Positions 5,458 to 10,360 of a stretch of DNA of 10,360 nt are shown piece by piece. The notes beneath the pieces are model-generated. The model worked only from the letters and a program-made list of their open reading frames with translations, did not search any database and had not been told where the DNA came from. The position numbers were made by a program, and so were the translations under genes. Every line of letters begins with the position of its first letter. The stretch's first letter is position 1. Source of the DNA: Oscillospiraceae bacterium (GTDB lineage Bacteria; Bacillota; Clostridia; Oscillospirales; Oscillospiraceae); the NCBI GenBank assembly GCA_029065305.1, contig JAIEIQ010000022.1, positions 1 through 10,360 on the forward strand, read 5' to 3'.

Positions 5458-6669
5458 ATGAAATCCATTGAAGCCGTCCTGTTCATTCTGTCCCTGTGCC
5501 TGAAGGTCTTTACCATCTACTTCGCCGCCGTGGCTGTCTTTGCCCTGCGGCGGCGGAAGCGCCGGGCCCGGGTCCGGCCGCAGACCCGCTTCGCCGTCCT
5601 GGCCGCCGCCCGGAACGAGGAGGCCGTCATCGGCGGCTTCGTCCGCAGCGTACTGGACCAGGACTACCCGGAGGAGCTCCGGGACGTGTATGTCATTCCC
5701 AACAACTGCACCGACAACACCGAAGCCGCCGCCCTGGCCGCAGGGGCCCGGGTCATCCACTGCCTGGGCAAGGTCTCCGGCAAGGGGGACGCCCTCCATC
5801 AGGCCTTCGCCCAGCTGATGGACAAGGGCTATGACGCCTTTGTGGTTTTTGACGCGGACAACACACTGGCCCCCGACTACCTGGCCCGGATGAACGACGC
5901 CTTTGCCGCCGGGGCTATGGTCTGCAAGTCCCGGACCAGAGCCGCCAACCCCACCGCCGGAGCAGTGGCCGGGTGCTACGGCCTCTACAACGCCTGCTTC
6001 GATCTCATCTGGAACCGGCCCAGAGCGGCCTGCGGCCTGTCCGCCAAGCTCATCGGCACCGGCTTCGCCCTCCGGCGGGAGGTGCTGGAGACGCTGGGCG
6101 GCTGGAACACCCGGACCATCGCCGAGGACGCGGAGTTCGCCGTCCAGCTGGCCGGGGCCGGATACCGGGTGGAGTGGGTGCCCGAGGCGGTGAACTACGA
6201 CGAGGAGCCCACCAGCTTCCTGGTCTCCCTCCACCAGCGCAAGCGCTGGTGCAGCGGCATCATGCAGGTGGCCAAGCAGGGGATGGTCCCCCTGTGGCGG
6301 AGGGATTGCCCCCGGCCCATGCTCCGCTGGGACAGCACCATGTTTCTTGCCGCCCCCTTTGCCCAGGCCGTCTCGGGACTGCTGCTGCTCTCCGGCCTGC
6401 TGGCCGCGGCCCTGACGGGGAACCTGCTGTCACTGAGCGTGGCCCTGGCCAGCTTCGGGCTGTATCTGGCTGGCGGCATGGCTCTGGCGGTGCTGCTGTG
6501 CCTGACGGGAGGCTACAGCCTGGAGGGGATGACGAAAAGTATCCTGCTCTTCCCCATCTTTATGGCCTCCTGGCTTCCCCTCCAGATTGTGTCCCTGTTT
6601 AAGGATACCAAGCGCTGGAAGCCCATCGCCCACGGCCGGTACAACCGCCAGTTCACGGGCCTCTCCTGA
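5458..6669 (+). CDS. Membrane-bound family 2 glycosyltransferase (cellulose-synthase-like)
   Basis: 403-residue processive-type GT2 enzyme. A membrane helix (about 5-29) is followed by a basic stop (RRRKRRAR) and a GT-A domain: FAVLAAARNEEAVIGGFVRS (45-64), VIPNNCTDNT (79-88), GKGDAL, FDADN with the nucleotide-sugar/metal-binding D132 and D134, AEDAEF with the probable catalytic Asp (E223, D224), and QRKRW (260-264), the Q/RXXRW motif of polymer-making GT2 enzymes. Three more hydrophobic segments follow (about 296-318, 322-350, 359-380). The enzyme would use a nucleotide sugar in the cytoplasm and build or pass a glycan across the membrane; the sugar is unknown. GAGGAGGG, 7 bases before the ATG, sets the start. 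It is a single-gene unit with its own terminator and repeat-rich promoter, and no export or polymerase partners adjoin it, so an exopolysaccharide role is only inference. Confidence 0.92.
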   Translation: MKSIEAVLFILSLCLKVFTIYFAAVAVFALRRRKRRARVRPQTRFAVLAAARNEEAVIGGFVRSVLDQDYPEELRDVYVIPNNCTDNTEAAALAAGARVIHCLGKVSGKGDALHQAFAQLMDKGYDAFVVFDADNTLAPDYLARMNDAFAAGAMVCKSRTRAANPTAGAVAGCYGLYNACFDLIWNRPRAACGLSAKLIGTGFALRREVLETLGGWNTRTIAEDAEFAVQLAGAGYRVEWVPEAVNYDEEPTSFLVSLHQRKRWCSGIMQVAKQGMVPLWRRDCPRPMLRWDSTMFLAAPFAQAVSGLLLLSGLLAAALTGNLLSLSVALASFGLYLAGGMALAVLLCLTGGYSLEGMTKSILLFPIFMASWLPLQIVSLFKDTKRWKPIAHGRYNRQFTGLS

Positions 6670-6684
6670 ACACCGAAGCAAACT

Positions 6685-6729
6685 ACAGCGGACGCTGCCT
6701 CCCCGGCGGCGTCCGCTGTGTTTTGTTTT
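6685..6729 (+). terminator. Intrinsic terminator of the glycosyltransferase gene
   Basis: 15-bp stem (6685-6699 with 6705-6719, one G-U wobble), loop TCCCC, followed by GTTTTGTTTT. It lies 15 bases after the stop. No U tract on the minus strand, so it serves mainly the plus-strand gene. Confidence 0.88.
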
Positions 6730-6752
6730 GGAATATATTCTTCAGCCCGCCG

Positions 6753-8882
6753 TCACACCTTATCCACGCTCCACACCAGCGGGAACAGGGGCGCGGCCCA
6801 CAGAAGCATATAGATCAGCAGGTTCACCGGCGTGAGGGAGGCGAAGCTGCCCAAGAAGGTGAGGTAGAACCCCAGCAGCACCCCGCACACGCTGCCCAGG
6901 ATGCTCAGCAGGTTTCCGGCCCGCACAGTCTGGCAGAGCCGGCGGCTCCCGGCGGACAGCTCCACCAGATGGATGATCCCCTCCCGGTAGAGGATGCCGT
7001 TGGGCTCTCCCCCCTCCCGGTCCGGCTCGGAGAGGGCCAGCCGCTCCTCCAGCTCCAGCAGCTCCGCCCCGGCGTCCGTGCCGAAGCGGGTCCGCAGCAG
7101 CCTGGGCGTAATATTTCCGTCCCGGGTAGCCAGCCGCAGCCGCAGGCCCGACCGTGCGGCGGTGCGCAGGGCGCTCTCCACCGGCTCCGCGGCGGTGTAC
7201 TTGATGGAGAACAGCGCCGTCAGCTCCCCGTCCACCGACAGGCACACGCAGGTCTTGGCGGGCATACTGGCCGGCAGGCGCACCGCCTGCCGCCGCATGA
7301 ACACCGGCGGGCCCAGCAGCACCGTCTCCCCGTGGATGATGCCCCCCAGGCCCCCGCCATCGTGGATGTGGAAGTTGTCCACACTCTGGGGGGACAGGTG
7401 TTCCCGCTGGACGGCGTCCCCGAAGATACGGCCCATGAGGCCGCCCCCCAGGGTAGCCAGTCCGGCGGCGTAGGAGAGGGCACGGCCCCGCTCCTCGCTG
7501 AAGAGCTTCACACCGGACAGGCCCGCGCAGCCCGGGGGAAACAGGTCCCCGTCGGAGGCCACCACCTGCCGGGCGGCGGCCAGCACCGAGGCCCCGTAGT
7601 GGCCCGCCACAGCGCCGCCTCCCCGCGCCAGCCGCGCCGCCAGCCGCCCGAAGGGCACGGCGAAGGCCAGCGGGAAGGCCAGACCGGCGGCGGCACACAG
7701 CGTCACCGACCAGCACCACAGAAGGTCCTGCCCCCGCCCCTGCCCGACGGAGGAGAGGAGGGCGAACACCAGGGACGCGGCGCACAGCACCGGCAGCAGC
7801 AGCCTCTGCCACTGGCTGGCGGTGTCCTCCATACACGCACGGGTGTAAAAACCCAGCAGGGAGCCCTTGCCCTTGGCTGTGCCGTGGGGGCAGACGTCGG
7901 CCACCCAGCCGGGCCGGCCCAGGGCGGCGGTGCGGAAGCTCTCCCACATGCCCCGGTGAAATCCCTTGAGGCCCCACAGGGCGAACACGGCGGACACAGC
8001 CGCCACGCCCCCCAGAGGCGGGGCCTCCAGCCGGTTGGCAAGGAGCAGGAGGGTGATCTCGTCAAGCATGGTCACAAGGTTGGCCAGCGCCGCCGTTCCG
8101 GCCAGAGTGACGCTCCCCTCCCGCAGGCCCTCCAGGGCCGCGCGGAACACGGGCCAGGCCAGGGCGCAGGCAATCGCCTGGGGGATAAGCACGCAGATGG
8201 CGGCGTTGTCGGCGCTGGCGCTGAAAAAGGGCACTGTCCGCCCCATCCGCTCCAGCGCCCAGGGGATCCACAGCAGCAGAACCACCGCCCCGGAGAGGAT
8301 CAGGCTCCTCCGGCAGGCAAAGTACCGCCGGCGGTGCCAGGCGGCGGCATCCTGGGCGGGGGGCTCCTCCTCCACCGGCGGGAGGCTCTGGCGGGGGGAG
8401 GGCTCCCGGCGGGCGGCGCGCTTGCGCTGGGCCTTCTCCAGCCGCTGCCGCCACTTCTCCCGGGCCCGCTCCTGGTCGCCCTTCACCGCGTCCACGGTGC
8501 TGGCTACGATGTCCTCCATGGTGACGGGGGACTCCTCCTCCGGCGGCTGCTCCCCGGAGGCCCCTGCCTCCATCCACTGGGTGCCGATGAATGCGGAGAG
8601 ATCCTGCTCCTCCGGCCCACTGTCCTCCTCCGGCTCCGGCGGAGAAACGGCCTCCGGCTCCTCCGCCGGCTGCTCCGGGGCCGGAGGGGCTTCCGCCGCC
8701 GGTGCCGGCGCGGGCGCTTCCTCCGGCGGGGCGGGGGCCCTGGCGGAGGAGCTGTACTCGGCCAGGATGTCATCCAGGCTGTAATCCCGCCCCTTCTCCG
8801 GGTCCACCCCCAGAAGCAGCCGCTGGGTGTCCATCAGGCCGCTGTCATTTTCAAATGGAATCTGGTCGTTTTTATCGGTCAT
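6753..8882 (-). CDS. Degenerate P1B-type ATPase-like membrane protein (probable pseudo-enzyme)
   Basis: 709 residues. The N-terminal 190 are cytoplasmic and disordered: an acidic start with GRDYSLDDILAEY (31-43), long Pro/Glu/Ala tracts (about 46-118), then a basic coiled segment (135-160). The remainder resembles a heavy-metal P-type ATPase. LCAAAGLAFPLA (395-406) aligns with the membrane CPCALGLATP motif, ARGGGAVAGHYGASVLAAAR with the stretch leading to the phosphorylation site, GETVLLGPPVFMRR (518-531) and DGELTALFSIKY (551-562) with the nucleotide and P domains, and two final helices (about 655-678, 683-704) with the C-terminal pair. The catalytic signatures are gone: DGDLFPPG (444-451) stands where DKTGTLTxG should be, ATRDGN replaces TGDN, and no GDGxND or TGE is seen. 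It probably does not pump by phosphorylation. It sits 39 bases after rlmB on the same strand, AAGGA precedes the ATG. Function unknown; a regulatory or scaffold role is inference. Confidence 0.8.
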   Translation of the reverse strand: MTDKNDQIPFENDSGLMDTQRLLLGVDPEKGRDYSLDDILAEYSSSARAPAPPEEAPAPAPAAEAPPAPEQPAEEPEAVSPPEPEEDSGPEEQDLSAFIGTQWMEAGASGEQPPEEESPVTMEDIVASTVDAVKGDQERAREKWRQRLEKAQRKRAARREPSPRQSLPPVEEEPPAQDAAAWHRRRYFACRRSLILSGAVVLLLWIPWALERMGRTVPFFSASADNAAICVLIPQAIACALAWPVFRAALEGLREGSVTLAGTAALANLVTMLDEITLLLLANRLEAPPLGGVAAVSAVFALWGLKGFHRGMWESFRTAALGRPGWVADVCPHGTAKGKGSLLGFYTRACMEDTASQWQRLLLPVLCAASLVFALLSSVGQGRGQDLLWCWSVTLCAAAGLAFPLAFAVPFGRLAARLARGGGAVAGHYGASVLAAARQVVASDGDLFPPGCAGLSGVKLFSEERGRALSYAAGLATLGGGLMGRIFGDAVQREHLSPQSVDNFHIHDGGGLGGIIHGETVLLGPPVFMRRQAVRLPASMPAKTCVCLSVDGELTALFSIKYTAAEPVESALRTAARSGLRLRLATRDGNITPRLLRTRFGTDAGAELLELEERLALSEPDREGGEPNGILYREGIIHLVELSAGSRRLCQTVRAGNLLSILGSVCGVLLGFYLTFLGSFASLTPVNLLIYMLLWAAPLFPLVWSVDKV

Positions 8883-8898
8883 ACAATTCCTTCTTTTG

Positions 8899-8916
8899 CC
8901 GGGGCCACACCCCCGG
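8899..8916 (-). other. Small intergenic hairpin between rlmB and the P-type ATPase-like gene
   Basis: CCGGGG (8899-8904) and CCCCGG (8911-8916) pair around six bases. No U tract follows on the minus strand, so it is unlikely to be a full terminator; it may lower read-through or protect the upstream message. Confidence 0.4.
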
Positions 8917-8921
8917 GACGT

Positions 8922-9683
8922 TTATCCCGCCATCCTCTGCCGCAGAGCCTCATAGAGCAGCACGGCGGCGGCGGCGGACGCGTTGAGGGAGGAGATCCGC
9001 CCCTTCATGGGGATGCGCACCAGAAAGTCGCAGCTCTCCTCCACCAGGCGGCTCATGCCGTCCCCCTCGCTGCCGATAACCACGGCGGCAGGGAGTGTCC
9101 AGTCCGCCTCCCACAGGGAGACGGAGCCGCCGGCGGCGGCGCCGAACACCCAGATATTCCGCTTCTTCAAATCCTTCAGCAGGGCGGGCAGGTTGGGCAC
9201 CCGGGCCACCGGCAGGTGGCTCACCGCCCCGGCGCTGGTCTTGGCGACCACGGCGGTGAGCCCGGCGCTGCGGCGCTTGGGGATGATCACGCCGTGGGCC
9301 CCCACGCACTCGGCGGTGCGGATGACGGCCCCCAGGTTGTGGGGGTCGGAAATCTCGTCGCAGATCACCAGCAGGGGCGCCTCCCCCCGCTCCTCCGCCA
9401 GGCGGAGCATATCCTCCACAGAGGCGTACGCGGCGGCGGCGGCTACGGCGATGACACCCTGGTGGCTGTGGGTTTCGCTCATGGCGTCCAGCTTCCGCCG
9501 GTCCGCCTCCGCCACCACCACACCGACCCCCTTGGCCTGGGCGATGAGGCGGGAGAGGGTGCGGTCGGTCTCGCCCCTGGCTACGTAGAGCTTGTCGATG
9601 GCCCGTCCGGCCCGGAGGGCCTCCGCCACCGCGTTGCGGCCCTCAATCAGGGTCTCGGCGGGCTGCTGTTCTCTCTCTTTCAT
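8922..9683 (-). CDS. rlmB: 23S rRNA (guanosine-2'-O-)-methyltransferase RlmB (TrmH/SPOUT family)
   Basis: 253 residues, the normal length for RlmB, which methylates the 2'-OH of G2251 (E. coli numbering) in the 23S rRNA peptidyl-transferase loop using S-adenosylmethionine. An N-terminal substrate-binding domain (TLIEGRNAVAEALRAG, residues 11-26) is followed by the SPOUT knot domain with its three motifs: DEISDPHNLGAVIRTAECVG (109-128, with N116 and catalytic R122), VIGSEGDGMSRL (202-213) and IPMKGRISSLNASAAAAVLL (224-243, with N234). Motif 3 reads SLNAS rather than the commoner SLNVS, a mild change. GAGGAG, eight bases before the ATG, sets the start, and a TATAAT box lies upstream. The related TrmH-family tRNA methyltransferases are an alternative, but the N-terminal domain favours RlmB. 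First gene of a likely two-gene unit with the P-type ATPase-like gene; divergent from ftsH. Confidence 0.95.
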   Translation of the reverse strand: MKEREQQPAETLIEGRNAVAEALRAGRAIDKLYVARGETDRTLSRLIAQAKGVGVVVAEADRRKLDAMSETHSHQGVIAVAAAAAYASVEDMLRLAEERGEAPLLVICDEISDPHNLGAVIRTAECVGAHGVIIPKRRSAGLTAVVAKTSAGAVSHLPVARVPNLPALLKDLKKRNIWVFGAAAGGSVSLWEADWTLPAAVVIGSEGDGMSRLVEESCDFLVRIPMKGRISSLNASAAAAVLLYEALRQRMAG

Positions 9684-9718
9684 GCAAATTGCTCCTCACA
9701 TCGAAAACATGTCAAACT

Positions 9719-9748
9719 ATTATAGCACACATAGGGGCCTGTGCGGAA
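9719..9748 (-). promoter_or_regulatory. Promoter of rlmB
   Basis: A perfect TATAAT lies at 9719-9724 on the minus strand. The best -35 is TTCCGC (9743-9748) with an 18-base spacer, a weak match. The start would be near 9712, leaving a leader of about 28 bases. Confidence 0.6.
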
Positions 9749-9754
9749 GGGGTA

Positions 9755-9775
9755 TTCACAGAAATTTCACAGAAA
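9755..9775. repeat. Tandem 10-mer repeat between rlmB and ftsH, possible response-regulator box
   Basis: TTCACAGAAA occurs at 9755-9764 and 9766-9775, 11 bases apart. On the other strand this reads TGTGAA-N5-TGTGAA, the layout of OmpR-family boxes and close to the WalR pattern TGTWAH-N5-TGTWAH except for G at position 4. It lies just behind the -35 regions of both divergent promoters. Confidence 0.45.
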
Positions 9776-9790
9776 ATCTATACGCAGTTC

Positions 9791-9819
9791 TTGTGACTTC
9801 CCCGATTTTGTGCTACCAT
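9791..9819 (+). promoter_or_regulatory. Promoter of ftsH
   Basis: TTGTGA (9791-9796) and TACCAT (9814-9819) are 17 bases apart; each matches the sigma-A consensus at 4 of 6 positions. The start would be near 9826. The leader then holds a hairpin (9833-9840 with 9847-9855, one bulged base) before the ribosome binding site AAGGAG (9863-9868). Confidence 0.55.
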
Positions 9820-9874
9820 GCTGGATAGACGGACCGCGGGGGTACACCCGCTGGTGGGATAGAAGGAGAAAACC

Positions 9875-10360
9875 ATGAGTGACAACCGTAACAATCAGAA
9901 CAACCAGAACAACAATAACAAAAACAATAAGCGCCTCAACGGCCTCTTCGTCCTCATCGCCTGGACGGTGGGGCTGACCATCCTGATGAACTACTTCTCC
10001 GCCTGGAGCGCGCAGACCAAAAACGCCGCTGTCACCCATGAGATCATGTACAGCCAGCTCAAGGAGATGGTGAAGGCGGACCAGGTGGAGAAGGTGGTCT
10101 TTGCCGACGGAATGATCGAGATCACCCCGGTGGAGGGCTTCGTCTACAAGGAGACCGCCGAGGACGGCACGGAGGCGGCCTATCCGGAGGATGTGAAGCT
10201 CTTCACCATGCAGATGGGGGCCTACGGCACGGACCTGACCGAGCTGCTCGATGAGCACGGGGTGGACTATACCCACCCCTATGTGCCGGAGATGAGCCCC
10301 ATTCTGGAGTTCATGATCTCGTACATTCTGCCGACCATCCTGCTGGTGGGCCTGTTTATG
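9875..10360 (+). CDS. ftsH: ATP-dependent zinc metalloprotease FtsH (N-terminal part, truncated by window edge)
   Basis: First 162 residues of FtsH, a membrane-anchored AAA+ protease that removes damaged membrane proteins and short-lived regulators. After an Asn/Gln-rich start (12 Asn in the first 22 residues) comes membrane helix 1 (about 23-42, LFVLIAWTVGLTILMNYFSA), then the extracytoplasmic FtsH domain beginning EIMYSQLKEMVKADQVEKVV with the typical 'YSxF/LxxxV...V..V' pattern, the GTDLTELLDEHGVDY stretch, and membrane helix 2 beginning ISYILPTILLVGLFM at the edge. The AAA module and the HEXXH protease site lie beyond the window. The start is set by AAGGAG, 6 bases before the ATG. The frame stays open to the last base. 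The family assignment is firm even without the catalytic part. Confidence 0.93.
   Translation, partial: MSDNRNNQNNQNNNNKNNKRLNGLFVLIAWTVGLTILMNYFSAWSAQTKNAAVTHEIMYSQLKEMVKADQVEKVVFADGMIEITPVEGFVYKETAEDGTEAAYPEDVKLFTMQMGAYGTDLTELLDEHGVDYTHPYVPEMSPILEFMISYILPTILLVGLFM

Noticed and set aside
6723..9725. A 1000-codon plus-strand open frame opposite rlmB and the P-type ATPase-like gene
   Set aside because: Its translation is a Gly/Pro/His/Gln/Arg-rich mixture without domains, and it runs antisense to rlmB, whose motifs are certain. Long antisense frames are expected in DNA this rich in GC at third positions.
1..10360. Possible mobile element, CRISPR array or tRNA
   Set aside because: I saw no transposase or integrase motif, no regularly spaced repeat array and no cloverleaf with a GGTTCGA-type T arm. 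The repeats found are short and promoter-linked.

Overview
The window looks like a chromosomal piece from a GC-rich, anaerobic, endospore-forming Firmicute, probably of the Oscillospiraceae (Flavonifractor/Pseudoflavonifractor-like). The reasons are a SpoVAC gene behind a forespore-type promoter, strong AGGAGG ribosome binding sites, intrinsic terminators with U tracts, a clostridial thioredoxin/Fe-S redox cluster and a clostridial-type FtsH. The genus is inference. I see no rRNA, tRNA, CRISPR array, insertion sequence or phage gene.

Layout. (1) 1-1805, plus strand: the C-terminal part of a ribokinase-like PfkB sugar kinase, then a MepA-type MATE efflux pump, ending at a bidirectional hairpin (1852-1886). 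(2) 1948-3556, minus strand: a three-gene redox operon read from a near-perfect sigma-A promoter (3689-3717) through a structured leader. It encodes a TlpA-like thioredoxin lipoprotein, a 50-residue CXXC membrane peptide of the CD1871A type (too short for most gene callers), and a NapH-like polyferredoxin membrane protein. The genes overlap or nearly touch. (3) 3752-4610, minus strand: a disordered region with a small WXG100-like helical ORF, an overlapping coiled-coil ORF and, in a third frame, the C-terminal part of an M48 (HtpX-like) metalloprotease without its catalytic motif. I read this as partly decayed. A minus-strand terminator hairpin sits just upstream. (4) 4768-5299, plus strand: an isolated spoVAC with a sigma-G-type promoter and its own strong terminator. 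(5) 5334-6729, plus strand: a membrane family 2 glycosyltransferase whose promoter region carries TTAAG/TTAAA repeats at 11-bp pitch, then a terminator. (6) 6753-9683, minus strand: rlmB (23S rRNA 2'-O-methyltransferase) followed by a 709-residue membrane protein that resembles a P1B-type ATPase but lacks its catalytic motifs. (7) 9875 to the window end, plus strand: the N-terminal part of ftsH, divergent from rlmB.

How the genes may work together. The redox operon suggests an electron relay across the membrane: Fe-S protein to small CXXC peptide to exported thioredoxin lipoprotein. SpoVAC serves dipicolinic acid movement during spore formation and germination. RlmB and FtsH are housekeeping functions. 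The items most worth following are the degenerate P-type ATPase-like protein, the 50-residue CXXC peptide with its operon, and the structured leader in front of that operon.
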